Of a stretch of 64,000 nucleotides of DNA, positions 33,320-44,024 are shown one piece after another. This DNA is from Asticcacaulis machinosus (lineage in GTDB: Bacteria > Pseudomonadota > Alphaproteobacteria > Caulobacterales > Caulobacteraceae). Location: NCBI RefSeq assembly GCF_028550435.1, contig NZ_JAQQKV010000003.1, positions 248,001 through 312,000 of the forward strand, written 5' to 3'. Made by a program: the position numbers and the translations under genes. The notes beneath the pieces are model-generated. The model did not search any database, was not told the origin of the DNA, and saw only the letters and a list, made by a program, of their open reading frames with translations. The first letter of the stretch is position 1, and each line of letters begins with the position of its first letter.

Positions 33320-34402
33320 ATGTCACAAGCGGTATTGAAACTCGTGGGAAAAGACGAAGCAGAAAAACAACGCGCCCTGGAATCGGCGCTGGCGCAGATT
33401 GATCGCGCCTTTGGTAAGGGCTCAGTGATGAAACTGGGCGCATCGGGTAAGTTTGCCGAGGTCGAATCGGTATCGACCGGCTCGCTTGGCCTTGATATTG
33501 CGCTCGGAATCGGCGGTCTGCCAAAAGGCCGGGTGATTGAAATTTACGGGCCGGAATCGTCGGGTAAGACGACCCTGGCCCTGCATACGGTGGCGGAAAT
33601 CCAAAAGCAGGGCGGCACGGCGGCCTTTGTGGATGCCGAACACGCGCTTGACCCTGGCTATGCGCAAAAGCTGGGCGTGAATCTGGATGAACTTCTGGTG
33701 TCGCAGCCCGATAATGGTGAGCAGGCGCTGGAAATCACTGATACGCTGGTCCGTTCAGGTGCCGTTGATATCGTGGTTGTCGACTCGGTGGCGGCGCTTA
33801 CGCCGCGTGCGGAAATCGAAGGCGATATGGGCGACAGTCTGCCCGGTCTTCAGGCCCGTCTGATGTCGCAGGCCCTGCGTAAGCTGACGGGTTCGATCTC
33901 CAAGTCCAAGTGCATCGTGGTCTTTATCAATCAGATCCGGATGAAAATCGGCGTCATGTACGGCTCACCCGAAACCACGACCGGTGGTAATGCTCTGAAA
34001 TTCTACGCGTCGGTCCGTCTGGATATCCGCAGCATCGGTAAGATCAAGGTGCGCGACGAAATCATCGGCAACAACGTCAAGGTGAAGGTCGTTAAGAACA
34101 AGGTCGCCCCTCCGTTCCGCGAAGTCGAGTTCGACATTCTGTACGGTGAGGGCATCTCAAAGCTTGGTGAAGTCATCGATATGGGCGTGAAGGCTGGTAT
34201 CGTTGAAAAGTCGGGCTCATGGTTCTCATATAATTCGACCCGCATCGGTCAGGGCCGCGAAAATGCCCGTGAATTTCTGAAGGCCAATCCGGATATGGCG
34301 CGCGAAATCGAAATGGGTGTGCGCAAGAAAACGGAAAAACTCTCCGAAGATCTGCTGGGCTCTCCTGAACCCGACGCCAATGAGGGCGATGAGTCGCTGT
34401 AA
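33320..34402 (+). CDS. recA: Recombinase A
   Basis: DNA strand-exchange protein and LexA co-protease, 360 residues, usual length. Walker [10 protein letters not shown], the ...[10 protein letters not shown]-terminal segment, [17 protein letters not shown] and [36 protein letters not shown] are classical RecA landmarks. AAGGGA precedes the ATG, and the LexA box upstream fits SOS control. A terminator follows, and alaS is the next gene. Confidence 0.99.
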   Translation: MSQAVLKLVGKDEAEKQRALESALAQIDRAFGKGSVMKLGASGKFAEVESVSTGSLGLDIALGIGGLPKGRVIEIYGPESSGKTTLALHTVAEIQKQGGTAAFVDAEHALDPGYAQKLGVNLDELLVSQPDNGEQALEITDTLVRSGAVDIVVVDSVAALTPRAEIEGDMGDSLPGLQARLMSQALRKLTGSISKSKCIVVFINQIRMKIGVMYGSPETTTGGNALKFYASVRLDIRSIGKIKVRDEIIGNNVKVKVVKNKVAPPFREVEFDILYGEGISKLGEVIDMGVKAGIVEKSGSWFSYNSTRIGQGRENAREFLKANPDMAREIEMGVRKKTEKLSEDLLGSPEPDANEGDESL

Positions 34403-34467
34403 GGTCATTCGGTTAGGGCGTGGGGACGAATCCCTAAACCAACCCGATCCCACCCCTTAACCGTCTT

Positions 34468-34498
34468 AAAAGCCGCTCTGAATGGGGCGGCTTTTTTG
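34468..34498 (+). terminator. Intrinsic terminator of recA
   Basis: AAAGCCGC / GCGGCTTTTTT hairpin about 70 bases past the recA stop. Confidence 0.8.
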
Positions 34499-34617
34499 TA
34501 AATTTTTCACGTAAACTTCAAATAACGCGCAAACCCCTTTGCGCTCAGGCATAAGCCCTTTATATACGCCTGAATTTTGTAATCCCCTGAACGCGGAGCG
34601 GTTATTCCGTCTTATCC

Positions 34618-37254
34618 ATGCCCTCATTAAACGACATCCGTAAGACCTTTCTGGACTACTTTGCCCGCAACGACCATGAGGTGGTGTCATCCTCCTCGCT
34701 CGTGCCGCAAAATGACCCGACCCTGATGTTCACCAACGCGGGCATGGTGCAGTTCAAAAACGTCTTCACGGGTGCGGAAACCCGTCCCTATAAACGCGCC
34801 ACGACCTCGCAAAAGGTTGTCCGCGCGGGCGGTAAGCATAACGATCTCGATAATGTTGGCTACACGGCCCGCCACCACACCTTTTTCGAGATGCTGGGGA
34901 ATTTCTCCTTTGGCGATTACTTTAAGGAACAGGCGATTGAACATGCCTGGAACCTGATCACCAAGGATTACGGCCTGAACAAAGACCGCCTGATGGCCAC
35001 GGTCTATATCGATGATGATGAAGCCTTTGGCCTGTGGCAGAAGATTGCGGGTCTGCCAGAATCGCGCATCGTACGCATCGCCGGTTCGGACAATTTCTGG
35101 AGCATGGGTGATACCGGCCCGTGCGGTCCGTGTACGGAAATATTCTATGATCACGGCGAACACATCTGGGGCGGCCCTCCGGGTTCCCCCGAAGAAGACG
35201 GCGACCGCTTTGTCGAAATCTGGAATCTGGTGTTCATGCAGTTCGACCAGCAGGCCGACGGCACACGCCTGAATTTGCCCAAGCCCTCGATCGACACCGG
35301 CATGGGCTTGGAACGCGTCGCCGCGGTTTTGCAGGGTGTGCACAATAATTATGACATCGACCTGTTCCAGTCGTTGATTGGCGCCAGCGTCGAGGCGACC
35401 GGCGTTAAGGCCGAGGGGGAGGCCCTGCCGTCGCACCGCGTTATCGCCGATCACCTGCGTTCGACCTCATTCCTGATCGCTGATGGGGTGACCCCGTCGA
35501 ACGAAGGCCGTGGCTATGTTCTGCGCCGGATCATGCGTCGCGCTATGCGTCATGCTTATCTCTTGGGCGCCAATGAACCGTTGATGCCGCGTCTGGCACC
35601 GGTTCTGGTGCAGGAAATGGGCGGCCACTATGGTGAGCTGAAACGCGCCGAAGCCACCATTGTTGAGACCCTGCGTCAGGAGGAAGAACGCTTCCGCCGC
35701 ACCTTGGGCCGGGGCATGACCCTGCTGGACGAAGCGACCGAAAACCTGAAAGACGGCGACGTCCTGTCAGGCGATACAGCGTTCAAGCTCTATGACACCT
35801 ATGGCTTTCCGCTCGATCTGACCCAGGATGCCGTGCGTGCCAAGGGCCTGACGGTCGATACCGCCGCATTTGAAGTCGCTATGGAGGCGCAACGTACCCG
35901 TGCGCGCGAACACTGGACCGGCTCCGGCGAAAAGGCTGTGGCGGCGGAATGGTTCTCGATCAAGGATCAGATCGGCGCGTCGGAATTTGTCGGCTACGAC
36001 CACCTCAATGCGCAGGCCCATGCCCAATTTATCGTCCATGATGGTGAAGGCATCGAATCGGCCCATGCCGGTGATACGGTTGAGGTCGTGTTTGAAAAAA
36101 CCTCCTTCTACCCCGAAGGCGGCGGGCAGGCGGGTGATACCGGCGTGGTCGATTTCATCCACGGTCATGGCCGCGTGCTCGATACCCAAAAGCAGGCCGG
36201 TGACCTGATCGTTCATCGCATTGAAATCATTGAGGGTGTGCTTAAGGTTGGCGATAAGGCTGAACTTCAGGTCGACCCGGTAAAGCGTAAAACCACGCGC
36301 TCCAACCACTCGGCGGCGCACCTGATGCACGCCGCGCTGAAAAACGTGCTGGGGCCGCATGTGGCGCAAAAAGGGCAGTTGGTTGATGCTGAGCGGATGC
36401 GCTTTGACTTCAGCCACGGCGGGCCTGTGACGGCCGAAGAGATTGAGGCGATCGAAGCCGAGGTCAATGCCGTCATCCTGCAAAATCAGGCGGCTGCGAC
36501 CAAGATGATGTCGCCCGAAGCCGCTATCGAAGAAGGGGCTGTGGCCCTGTTTGGTGAAAAATACGGCGATGAAGTGCGCGTCCTGTCGCTCGGCACCAAG
36601 CTGGCGGGCGAGGGGGGCTATTCGGTCGAACTGTGCGGCGGCACCCATGTGGCGCGTACCGGCGATATCGCCCTGTTCAAGATCGTGTCGGAAACCGGCA
36701 TCGCCGCCGGTGTGCGCCGGATTGAGGCTGTGACCGGTGAGGCCGCCAGACAATATCTTTTGGAACAGGCAGGTATCGCCAAGGGGTTAGCTGATCAGTT
36801 CAAGGTGCCGGTGGCACAGGTATCCGCCCGCGTTGAGGCCCTGATTTCTGATCGTAAACGCCTTGAGAAAGAACTGGCCGATGCCAAGCGCGCTTTAGCG
36901 GTCGGCGGCGGCGGGGCCGCGTCCGGCCCCGAAGAGATCAATGGCATCAAGGTCACGGCACGTGTCCTGGAAGGGGTTGGCGGCAAGGATTTGCGGCCGC
37001 TGGCTGAGGATTTCCGCAAAGCTCTGGGCTCCGGTATTGTGGCGCTGGTAGGTGTATTGGATGGTAAAGCGGCGGTGACGGTTGCCGTGACATCCGACCT
37101 GACTGACAAATACAATGCTGCCGAACTGGCCAAGGCTGCCGTCATCGCTATGGGGGGGCAAGGCGCGGGCGGTAAACCCGACTTTGCCCAAGGCGGCGCG
37201 CCGGACGCCTCACAGGCTGAAGCGGGTCTGGCGGCCATTAAGGGCCTGATTTAA
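34618..37254 (+). CDS. alaS: Alanyl-tRNA synthetase
   Basis: Charges tRNA-Ala; 878 residues, family-typical. N-terminal class II catalytic core ([32 protein letters not shown]), tRNA recognition region, the editing domain with zinc ligands HSAAHLMH and CGGTH, and a C-terminal oligomerisation domain with a Gly-rich hinge at about 762-768. The recA-alaS order is common in bacteria. Confidence 0.99.
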   Translation: MPSLNDIRKTFLDYFARNDHEVVSSSSLVPQNDPTLMFTNAGMVQFKNVFTGAETRPYKRATTSQKVVRAGGKHNDLDNVGYTARHHTFFEMLGNFSFGDYFKEQAIEHAWNLITKDYGLNKDRLMATVYIDDDEAFGLWQKIAGLPESRIVRIAGSDNFWSMGDTGPCGPCTEIFYDHGEHIWGGPPGSPEEDGDRFVEIWNLVFMQFDQQADGTRLNLPKPSIDTGMGLERVAAVLQGVHNNYDIDLFQSLIGASVEATGVKAEGEALPSHRVIADHLRSTSFLIADGVTPSNEGRGYVLRRIMRRAMRHAYLLGANEPLMPRLAPVLVQEMGGHYGELKRAEATIVETLRQEEERFRRTLGRGMTLLDEATENLKDGDVLSGDTAFKLYDTYGFPLDLTQDAVRAKGLTVDTAAFEVAMEAQRTRAREHWTGSGEKAVAAEWFSIKDQIGASEFVGYDHLNAQAHAQFIVHDGEGIESAHAGDTVEVVFEKTSFYPEGGGQAGDTGVVDFIHGHGRVLDTQKQAGDLIVHRIEIIEGVLKVGDKAELQVDPVKRKTTRSNHSAAHLMHAALKNVLGPHVAQKGQLVDAERMRFDFSHGGPVTAEEIEAIEAEVNAVILQNQAAATKMMSPEAAIEEGAVALFGEKYGDEVRVLSLGTKLAGEGGYSVELCGGTHVARTGDIALFKIVSETGIAAGVRRIEAVTGEAARQYLLEQAGIAKGLADQFKVPVAQVSARVEALISDRKRLEKELADAKRALAVGGGGAASGPEEINGIKVTARVLEGVGGKDLRPLAEDFRKALGSGIVALVGVLDGKAAVTVAVTSDLTDKYNAAELAKAAVIAMGGQGAGGKPDFAQGGAPDASQAEAGLAAIKGLI

Positions 37255-37414
37255 CGCATCTAAGAAATTGTGTTTGGGGTGTTCCCTAAATGACAAAACC
37301 GCTTTATAGATGACGGCAACAACCCGCGCCCGGCCGAAAAGGCTGGGCGTAGCCGTTTCTGAATGGTGGTTTTTCAACAAAAATCATCGTTCTCCGCTCA
37401 GGAAAGATAGTCCT

Positions 37415-38116
37415 ATGTCTGAGATTTTGATGCCGAAAGCGACCGCTGTGTGGCTGGTCGACAATACCTCGCTCTCGTTCGAGCAGATCGCTGATTTCTG
37501 CGGCCTGCACTTTCTTGAGGTTAAGGGCATTGCCGATGGTGAGGTCGCCCGCGACATTCGTGGTGCCGACCCCATTGCCAACGGCCAGTTGACCCGCGAA
37601 GAGCTGGATAAGGCCGTAAGCACCCCGGCCTACCGTATGAAGGCCCTGGTCAGCCGCCATGCTGAGTTGCTTAAGCCGTCCAAAAAGGCCCCGCGCTATA
37701 CGCCGGTGTCGCGTCGTCAGGATCGCCCGGACGCCATCAAATGGTTCGTGCGTCACCATCCGGAAGTGACCGACGCGCAGATTTCCAAGCTGCTCGGCAC
37801 CACCAAATCGACCATCGAGCAGGTACGCAACAACACCCACTGGAACGCCGCCAATATTAAGCCGGTCGATCCGGTGACGCTCGGCCTCGTGTCGCAGATC
37901 GAACTGGACGCTGCGGTGCGCAAGGCTGCCGCCGTCAAGATCAAGCAGGCCGAGAAACTGGGGATTCCGCTTGACGATCCGTCGTTGAAACCGGCGGCCG
38001 CTATCATTCCGGATGAGGAAGAAGATACCTACAACAGCCGTCCTGATCTTAGCGTCGAAGACGTGTTCGGTTCGGCCCCGTCGCGTCCGGTTCACGATGA
38101 GGACGACGAGGATTAA
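37415..38116 (+). CDS. trcR: Cell-cycle transcriptional regulator TrcR (DUF1013)
   Basis: 233 residues from ATG 37415, preceded by AGGAAAG; the frame extends 105 bases further up without a better start. N-terminal SEILMPKATAVWLVDNTSLSFEQIADFCGLH and the later DAQISKLLGTTKSTIEQVRN look like two helix-turn-helix modules, as in DUF1013. Acidic C-terminal tail (HDEDDED). DUF1013 proteins are restricted to alphaproteobacteria and named TrcR there; regulation itself is known from the family, not shown here. Confidence 0.9.
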   Translation: MSEILMPKATAVWLVDNTSLSFEQIADFCGLHFLEVKGIADGEVARDIRGADPIANGQLTREELDKAVSTPAYRMKALVSRHAELLKPSKKAPRYTPVSRRQDRPDAIKWFVRHHPEVTDAQISKLLGTTKSTIEQVRNNTHWNAANIKPVDPVTLGLVSQIELDAAVRKAAAVKIKQAEKLGIPLDDPSLKPAAAIIPDEEEDTYNSRPDLSVEDVFGSAPSRPVHDEDDED

Positions 38117-38137
38117 TCCTTTAAATCCAATCGCATC

Positions 38138-38166
38138 AAAGGCCTCCGTAACGGGGGCCTTTTTTG
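38138..38166 (+). terminator. Intrinsic terminator of trcR
   Basis: AAGGCCTCCG / CGGGGGCCTT stem followed by T5. Confidence 0.88.
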
Positions 38167-38268
38167 TGTGATAAATCCTGAAAATATAATGGCTGGGGCG
38201 GGTTGTCCGTTGCCGGGGTGCGCGTTAGCTTTAGCGCTAACATAAATAATAATTCAGGGAAGATGTAT

Positions 38269-40221
38269 ATGAAGTTCACTGCAATCGCAGGCACGCTTTG
38301 TGCCGCGCTGATAAGTGTGCCCGCTGGTGCGCAAACACCGGCAAACCGGCCGCTTTTGGCCGAGATGTTTCAGGATCATGCGGTGCTGCAACGCGATCGC
38401 GCCGTGCCGATCTGGGGGCAAGCGGCCCCGAATGAGGCGGTGACTGTAAAGCTGGGGGCCCAGACCCTGACGGCCACGGCGGATGCGCAAGGGGTGTGGC
38501 GGGCCAGCTATCCGGCGACAGCCGCGGGCGGGCCCTATACGCTCGATGTGTCCACGGTTTCCGGCAACCGGCAGATTGTAAATGATGTGCTGTTCGGCGA
38601 TGTCTTCCTGTGTTCGGGGCAGTCGAACATGGAGTGGAATGTTCAGGGCACGATTGGATCTCAGGGCGCGATTGCCACCGCCAAAGATGACACCATCCGT
38701 ATGATGACGGTATCCAAGACTCAAAGTCTTGCGCCATCGGACAGGTTCATGGCGCCGGTCAACTGGCAGGTGGCGTCGCCACAGACCGTGCCGAACTGGT
38801 CGGCGGTGTGCTATTACTATGCGCGTGACCTGAAACGGACAATCAATGTGCCCATCGGCCTGATCAATGCGTCGTGGGGCGGGTCAAACATTCGCCCGTG
38901 GATGAGCGAAAAGGCCCTGCGGGAGATTGGCGGCTATAACGATCAGCTTGATCTGATGACGGTCTATGCCAAGGATAGGTCTGCGGGCACGGCACGCTGG
39001 GGCGCGAACTTTGAGACCTGGTGGGCCGCGAATGGCGGCGCAGGCAAGCCGTGGGTGGTCACGCCTAAAACACTCGCGACATGGGACAAAGTTCCCGATA
39101 TTTCAAAGAATTGGGAGCAGTGGGGCTTAAGCGAATTTGCCGCCTATAATGGCGGTCTGTGGTATGCGGCTTCGGTCAAGCTGACCGCCGCTCAGGCCAA
39201 AGGGGCGGCGATGCTGAACCTTGGCACGATTGATGAGATTGATCAGACCTGGGTCAATGGCAAACCGGCAGGCTATACGTCTGGGGCAGGGACGTCGCGC
39301 GTTTATAAACTGGCGGCGGGCGCGCTTAAAGCCGGTGACAATACGGTCATTATCAATGCGGTCGATACCTGGGGGGCGGGGGGCATCTATGGTGACGGGC
39401 CGCGCAACCTGACGCTTGCCGATGGCACCACGGTTGCGCTGACCGACTGGCGGTTCCAGCGGGTACCGAAAACTGTGCCTCAGCCGCCGCGCGCGCCGTG
39501 GGATGCGACGGGTGGCCTGATGACGCTTTATAACGCCATGATTGCCCCGATCGGTCCTTATGGCCTGAAAGGCGCGCTATGGTATCAGGGCGAGTCCAAT
39601 GCGGGTGAAGCCGAAACCTATGCCGGATTGCTGGGCGGCATGATGAAAGACTGGCGCGGGCAGTTTGGGCCGGATCTGCCGTTCCTGATCGTGCAACTGG
39701 CCAATTACGGGGCGCGTCCAACGCAGCCGGTTGAATCCGGTTGGGCGCGTTTGCAGGATCAGCAGCGGCTGGCCGTGGCGCGTGATGGCAATGCCGCTCT
39801 GGCAGTCACGATCGATATCGGTGATCCGAACGATATCCATCCGCTGGATAAGAATACGGTCGGTAAACGACTGGCGCGGGGGGCGCGGTCGGTGATCTAT
39901 AAGGAAAATATCACGCCGTCCGGGCCGCAACCGCAATCGGCCACACGCGCCGGTGACACGGTGACGGTAGCCTTTACCGATATCGACGGCGGGCTGATTT
40001 CCTATTCGACCGATAAGCCAATCAGTTTTGAACTGTGTGACTCTAACCAAGGGCCGTGCACCTATGCCGCCGCCCAACTGAGCGGCAACAGCGTGACCTT
40101 AAAAGCGCCCAATGCGGTCAGCGCCCAATATGTGCGCTATTGCTGGGCTGATGCGCCCACCTGCACGCTCTATGACCGGGCGGGCCTTCCGGCCGGGCCG
40201 TTTGAGATCGCCATCAAATAG
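38269..40221 (+). CDS. Secreted sialate O-acetylesterase-like SGNH carbohydrate esterase
   Basis: 650 residues. I prefer ATG 38269 (AGGGA eight bases upstream) to ATG 38263. Signal peptide 1-22 (SVPAGA). SGNH esterase blocks are visible: FLCSGQSNMEWN, SWGGSNIRPW, LWYQGESNAGE and DIHPLDK (catalytic Asp/His). A jelly-roll insertion at about 290-400 (WYAASVKLTAAQAKG, INAVDTWGAGGIY) separates the two halves, as in family SASA proteins. Targets of relatives include acetylated sialic acid, xylan and pectin; here plant polysaccharide is likely. Not coupled to the glycosidase locus by operator sites. Confidence 0.88.
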   Translation: MKFTAIAGTLCAALISVPAGAQTPANRPLLAEMFQDHAVLQRDRAVPIWGQAAPNEAVTVKLGAQTLTATADAQGVWRASYPATAAGGPYTLDVSTVSGNRQIVNDVLFGDVFLCSGQSNMEWNVQGTIGSQGAIATAKDDTIRMMTVSKTQSLAPSDRFMAPVNWQVASPQTVPNWSAVCYYYARDLKRTINVPIGLINASWGGSNIRPWMSEKALREIGGYNDQLDLMTVYAKDRSAGTARWGANFETWWAANGGAGKPWVVTPKTLATWDKVPDISKNWEQWGLSEFAAYNGGLWYAASVKLTAAQAKGAAMLNLGTIDEIDQTWVNGKPAGYTSGAGTSRVYKLAAGALKAGDNTVIINAVDTWGAGGIYGDGPRNLTLADGTTVALTDWRFQRVPKTVPQPPRAPWDATGGLMTLYNAMIAPIGPYGLKGALWYQGESNAGEAETYAGLLGGMMKDWRGQFGPDLPFLIVQLANYGARPTQPVESGWARLQDQQRLAVARDGNAALAVTIDIGDPNDIHPLDKNTVGKRLARGARSVIYKENITPSGPQPQSATRAGDTVTVAFTDIDGGLISYSTDKPISFELCDSNQGPCTYAAAQLSGNSVTLKAPNAVSAQYVRYCWADAPTCTLYDRAGLPAGPFEIAIK

Positions 40222-40233
40222 GGCCAAAATACA

Positions 40234-40266
40234 AAAACGCCGGAGATCACTCTCCGGCGTTTTTTT
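40234..40266 (+). terminator. Bidirectional intrinsic terminator
   Basis: AAAACGCCGGAGA / TCTCCGGCGTTTT perfect stem with TCAC loop, between the convergent esterase and DUF465 genes. Confidence 0.92.
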
Positions 40267-40289
40267 CACATCAATGATATTTTACGGGG

Positions 40290-40490
40290 TTATTGCAGCA
40301 CCTTCATGCCATCGCCCTGTCGCATAACATCTCTGATGCGTTCAATTTCTTCTTTGAGCTTAAGTTTTTTGCGCTTCAGCTCCTTAAGGTATAGAGAGTC
40401 CACGGACGGATTTTTCGCTTCGCGTTCAATCGTATGCTTGAGGGATTGGTGACGCTGATCCAACTCGCGTACTCTGGCTGCCATGGTCAT
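40290..40490 (-). CDS. DUF465 (YdcH-like) small protein
   Basis: 66 residues from ATG 40490 (AGGATCC upstream). Almost fully helical and charged: MAARVRELDQRHQSLKHTIE then YLKELKRKKLKLKEEIERIR, the DUF465 pattern of two antiparallel helices. Function unknown. A second DUF465 protein is encoded nearby at 41823-42233 on the other strand. Confidence 0.85.
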   Translation of the reverse strand: MTMAARVRELDQRHQSLKHTIEREAKNPSVDSLYLKELKRKKLKLKEEIERIRDVMRQGDGMKVLQ

Positions 40491-40627
40491 ATTGCAGGAT
40501 CCTCTTTGTCTATACCGGTCCGAACCCCATGTCCGAACCCGCTTAGGGAACACCCGAAATGGCTGTGTGTAGAATCACAATGGATTACAATTGATCACGG
40601 AACTGAGAGATTCTAAGTTTATAAATT

Positions 40628-41233
40628 ATGAATGATGGATGCCGTGGCATGACTATACCCAACCGTTTGATCATCGCTATTTCCGGCGCATCCGGGGCCA
40701 TATACGGCCTTAAGGCGCTGGAGACCGTGCGCGCATTGGGTGTCGAAAGCCACCTGATTGTCTCAAAAGCGGCGGCTTTGAGTTTGACGGCGGAACTGGA
40801 TATCAGCCTGTCCGATCTGCATGCCAGGGCCGATGTGGTCTATAAACCGGCCGATATCGGGGCTGCGATTGCGTCGGGATCGTACCAAACACTGGGCATG
40901 CTGATCGCCCCCTGTTCGGTCAAGACCTTGAGCGAAATCACCACCGGCGTGACCTCCAGCCTGATCAGCCGGGCTGCCGATGTGACCTTAAAAGAGCGGC
41001 GACGGCTGGTTTTGATGGTGCGCGAAACGCCGCTGCATCTGGGCCATCTGCGCTCGATGGCGGCGGTGACGGAGATGGGGGCGATTGTCGCCCCGCCCAT
41101 GCCGGCCTTTTATACCCGTCCGCAGTCCCTGGATGAGATGGTGGAGCAGAATATCGGGCGGGTGCTCGACCTGTTCGGGCTGGAGGCACCGTTCAAGAAA
41201 TGGGGCGTCGATGTGGCCCTTAAGCATGACTAG
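40628..41233 (+). CDS. ubiX: Flavin prenyltransferase UbiX
   Basis: Makes prenylated FMN for UbiD-type decarboxylases in ubiquinone synthesis; 201 residues, or 194 if translation begins at ATG 40649 (MTIPNRL). Family blocks: IAISGASGAIYG (FMN phosphate binding), APCSVKTLSEI, LKERRRLVLMVRETPLHLGHLRSM and PPMPAFYTRPQSLDEMV. It overlaps the next gene by eight bases, so the two are translationally coupled. No ubiD is in the window. Confidence 0.95.
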   Translation: MNDGCRGMTIPNRLIIAISGASGAIYGLKALETVRALGVESHLIVSKAAALSLTAELDISLSDLHARADVVYKPADIGAAIASGSYQTLGMLIAPCSVKTLSEITTGVTSSLISRAADVTLKERRRLVLMVRETPLHLGHLRSMAAVTEMGAIVAPPMPAFYTRPQSLDEMVEQNIGRVLDLFGLEAPFKKWGVDVALKHD

Positions 41234-41738
41234 CTTCTGGGATTGGGCTGTGGCGGCCTATGGCGGAGACGGCGTGGCTGCGCAGTGTCTGTCGCTTCAG
41301 GATGATCACGACCAGTGCGTGCCACTGCTGCTGTGGGCGGTCTGGACGGGAGTGTCGGGTGTGAAATTGACAGAGGATATGGTCGAAGAGGGGGCCGATA
41401 TGGCCAGGTCATGGAACGACGCCGTCATTTCACCTCTGCGAATACTTCGCAAAAGGTTGCGAAAACCTTTATCCGACATAGATGATTTGGCGCGGGAGCG
41501 TATAGCTGCGCAGGTAAAATCAGTGGAACTGAACAGTGAGCGCGAACTCATGACGGCGCTCGAATCTCTGTCCATTATTGATTTTTCTAAAGCGAAACAA
41601 AATCTTACCGCTCTTTGTACGGACAATGTAGCGGTGGTGGCAAAAGCGTGGGGGCCAAAAGTGCCACGACCTCAGTTGATTAGTCTGATTGGCACTCTTT
41701 CGGACGGCGGTTTTTTAGAGTATACTCATATGTCTTAA
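41226..41738 (+). CDS. TIGR02444 family protein
   Basis: 170 residues from ATG 41226, overlapping the end of ubiX. N-terminal SFWDWAVAAYGGDGVAAQCLSLQDDHDQCVPLLLW matches TIGR02444, a family of small helical proteins with no known function and often beside other conserved genes. The C-terminal half (about 90-170) is less conserved in appearance. Function not assigned. Confidence 0.78.
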   Translation: MTSFWDWAVAAYGGDGVAAQCLSLQDDHDQCVPLLLWAVWTGVSGVKLTEDMVEEGADMARSWNDAVISPLRILRKRLRKPLSDIDDLARERIAAQVKSVELNSERELMTALESLSIIDFSKAKQNLTALCTDNVAVVAKAWGPKVPRPQLISLIGTLSDGGFLEYTHMS

Positions 41739-41822
41739 ATGTCCTGAATACTCTGGGGCCCAAAGATTTCTGTGAGATTTTCACATCGGGTCCAGTCGTA
41801 CCTTAAAGGAGCGGATGTCTGC

Positions 41823-42233
41823 ATGCACGACGATCAAAGCAATATAAGATCGCTGTTCCCGACTCAGGGCCTGACCCTCGTGAAATCCGGTGCAGGTGAA
41901 GTCAGTGCTGATATTGAGCGGCGTGTCTTTGGGCGGCGCGATGTTGATGCTGAAAATTTTGATGATATTGCCGAGGACGTGCTGGACTACCAGAAGGACG
42001 ACCTTGATCCGACCGTGCGTGAATTGCCGATCAGTGTTGAGACCGTGCAATTGCGTGGGCAGGCGGCCCATCTGCGGATGGAGCATAAGGATCTGGACGA
42101 ATCCATCAGCGCACTGGAATCCATGCCCTTGCCGGATCAGATTCTGATTGCCCGCCTAAAGCGCAAGAAACTGGCCCTGCGCGATCAGATTACCGAGATC
42201 GAAGACAAGATCCGCCCTGATATTATCGCCTGA
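41823..42233 (+). CDS. DUF465-containing protein, longer form
   Basis: 136 residues from ATG 41823, with AAGGAG 11 bases upstream. Residues about 1-75 are acidic and unassigned (RRVFGRRDVDAENFDDIAED); residues about 80-132 (LRMEHKDLDESISALE...LIARLKRKKLALRDQITEIEDK) form the DUF465 helical hairpin, similar in design to the 40290-40490 protein. Function unknown. Confidence 0.8.
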   Translation: MHDDQSNIRSLFPTQGLTLVKSGAGEVSADIERRVFGRRDVDAENFDDIAEDVLDYQKDDLDPTVRELPISVETVQLRGQAAHLRMEHKDLDESISALESMPLPDQILIARLKRKKLALRDQITEIEDKIRPDIIA

Positions 42234-42257
42234 TGACATAAGCATCATCGACGTAAC

Positions 42258-42286
42258 AGGCCGGGTCATCCCGGCCTTTTTTATTT
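42258..42286 (+). terminator. Intrinsic terminator
   Basis: AGGCCGGG / CCCGGCCT stem with TCAT loop and T-rich tail after the DUF465 gene. Confidence 0.88.
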
Positions 42287-42302
42287 TCCGGAAGTTTAAC
42301 TG

Positions 42303-43136
42303 ATGAAACAGTTCCTTGTTGATGCCTTTGCGCGGGCGCCGTTTATGGGCAATCCGGCGGCGGTGGTCGAGCCGTTCAATGCTTGGCCGTCCGATGATTT
42401 CATGAGCCGACTGGCCATGGAGAACAATCAGGCCGAAACCGCCTATATGGTCAGGACTGATGAAGCCAATGTGTTCAGTCTGCGCTGGTTCACGCCGGCG
42501 GTTGAGGTCAATCTGTGCGGCCATGCCACGCTGGCGGCGGCCCATGCCTTGTTTACCGAACTGGGGCTTGAGGCCGAGGTCGTGCATTTCGACACGCTTC
42601 ATGCGGGCCGGTTGAGTGTGCGCCGCGCGGGCGGTCAGCTTGAAATGGATTTTCCGGCCTATCCGGTGCAGGCGATTGAGGCGGCACCTGAAATCGAGGC
42701 GGTGATCGGACAGGCGGCGGTGGCGACCTTTGGCGGGCCGATGCTGATCCTGCAACTGGCCTCAGAGGCCGCCGTGCGCGATCTGAAGTTCAATGCCGGC
42801 GAGATCAGTTACCCTCAGCCCTGCACCCTGTTTGACGCCGCCCATGTGGTCGTGACGGCGTTCGCGGATGAAGACAGCCCCTATGAGGTCATCAGCCGGT
42901 TCTTTGCCCCCGGTTTTGGCATTGCCGAAGATCCGACGACGGGGTCAATGCACTGCGCCCTCATGCCGCTCTATGCGGGCCTGACGGGTAAGGCCGTGCT
43001 TGATTTTCATCAGGCCTATCCCCGCCGCGGCGGGGATCTACGGTGCGAACTTGCGGGCGACCGCGTGAAACTTCGCGGGCAGGCGATCACCACGCAAAAG
43101 ACCCAGGTGATGCTCGCCCCCACAGGGTACGTCTGA
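42303..43136 (+). CDS. PhzF family isomerase/epimerase-like protein
   Basis: 277 residues with the two-lobed diaminopimelate-epimerase fold of PhzF. N-terminal QFLVDAFARAPFMGNPAAVV, the catalytic Glu in ENNQAETAYMV (about E45), NLCGHATLAAAHAL and the late FAPGFGIAEDPTTGSMHCALMP are family hallmarks. Most such proteins in non-phenazine genomes have unknown substrates. Converges on the DUF4349 gene with no gap. Confidence 0.9.
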   Translation: MKQFLVDAFARAPFMGNPAAVVEPFNAWPSDDFMSRLAMENNQAETAYMVRTDEANVFSLRWFTPAVEVNLCGHATLAAAHALFTELGLEAEVVHFDTLHAGRLSVRRAGGQLEMDFPAYPVQAIEAAPEIEAVIGQAAVATFGGPMLILQLASEAAVRDLKFNAGEISYPQPCTLFDAAHVVVTAFADEDSPYEVISRFFAPGFGIAEDPTTGSMHCALMPLYAGLTGKAVLDFHQAYPRRGGDLRCELAGDRVKLRGQAITTQKTQVMLAPTGYV

Positions 43137-44024
43137 TCAGGCGGCGGGCGCCTTGGCGGGCTTTTTCTTCCGCCGGGTCACGAACCAGACAATTGGTGCC
43201 AGCACCACTGCGAATGGCAGAACATAGCTGAAAATCATCACCATAAAGGTCATGACGGCGATAAAGTTCGGGCCGACGCTGCCAAAGGCGCTCAGCAGCG
43301 GCGAGAGTGTGCCTTGCGATTGTGCGGCCGCCGCACCGGAATAGGTCAGGGTCACCTTCGACATCGCCACCCGCTTTTTCATCAGCGCGAGTTGAGAGCG
43401 GGCCGAGTCTATCTGCGACTGAACCTCACTGAGCTGGTTTTGCAGTTCAATAATGTCCGCCATCTTACCCCTGTGGGTGCGCAGGGTGGTTTGCAGATTA
43501 TCGCGCAGGGCGATCTGATTATTGATGCGGGCCTCATGGTCGACCATCTGCGCGGTCAGGTCTTCGGTGGCTATGGTCTGGGTTTCGATCCGGCCATCGG
43601 TCGCCGCCAGTTGTTTGTTCAGGTCGTTACGGAAGCTTTCAATCCACTGGGGTGTGGCCCGCAAAATCAGGCGATGGCTTTGGAAATGTTGTGCCCGATC
43701 AGAGGTGCTGTCCATTGATATGACCTGACAGGTCGCAGCCCCCGCGGCGGTGCAGGCATTGCGATGAGCGGACAAAAGGCTGTCCAGAGCCTTATCCGGC
43801 GCACTTAAACTAAAGCTGTAATCATAGGCCAGTTGTGGCAGGGATGGCGTGTCGGTGCGTGCCTCAGAGGTTTGGTTATTCGTCGTGATTTCCGGTGCGG
43901 CTTCTGCGGCCATTTCCTCGACCGGGACTTCGGCCGGTTTCGAACAGGCGGTAAGATAGGCGGGGATTACAAATAAGGATACGCCAATAATTAGGGACTT
44001 GAGTTTGAATGAGCGCACGGTCAC
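43137..44024 (-). CDS. DUF4349 lipoprotein
   Basis: 295 residues. GTG start supported by AAGGAGG five bases upstream. YLTACSKP (Cys at about 27) is a lipobox. After an acidic linker the DUF4349 domain (about 65-230) contains a coiled coil (ARINNQIALRDNLQ...IIELQNQLSEVQSQIDSARSQLALMKKRV). A hydrophobic segment at about 248-285 and a KKKPAKAPAA tail follow. Likely cell-envelope protein; precise role unknown. Its upstream region (44025-44266) is A+T-rich. Confidence 0.88.
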   Translation of the reverse strand: MTVRSFKLKSLIIGVSLFVIPAYLTACSKPAEVPVEEMAAEAAPEITTNNQTSEARTDTPSLPQLAYDYSFSLSAPDKALDSLLSAHRNACTAAGAATCQVISMDSTSDRAQHFQSHRLILRATPQWIESFRNDLNKQLAATDGRIETQTIATEDLTAQMVDHEARINNQIALRDNLQTTLRTHRGKMADIIELQNQLSEVQSQIDSARSQLALMKKRVAMSKVTLTYSGAAAAQSQGTLSPLLSAFGSVGPNFIAVMTFMVMIFSYVLPFAVVLAPIVWFVTRRKKKPAKAPAA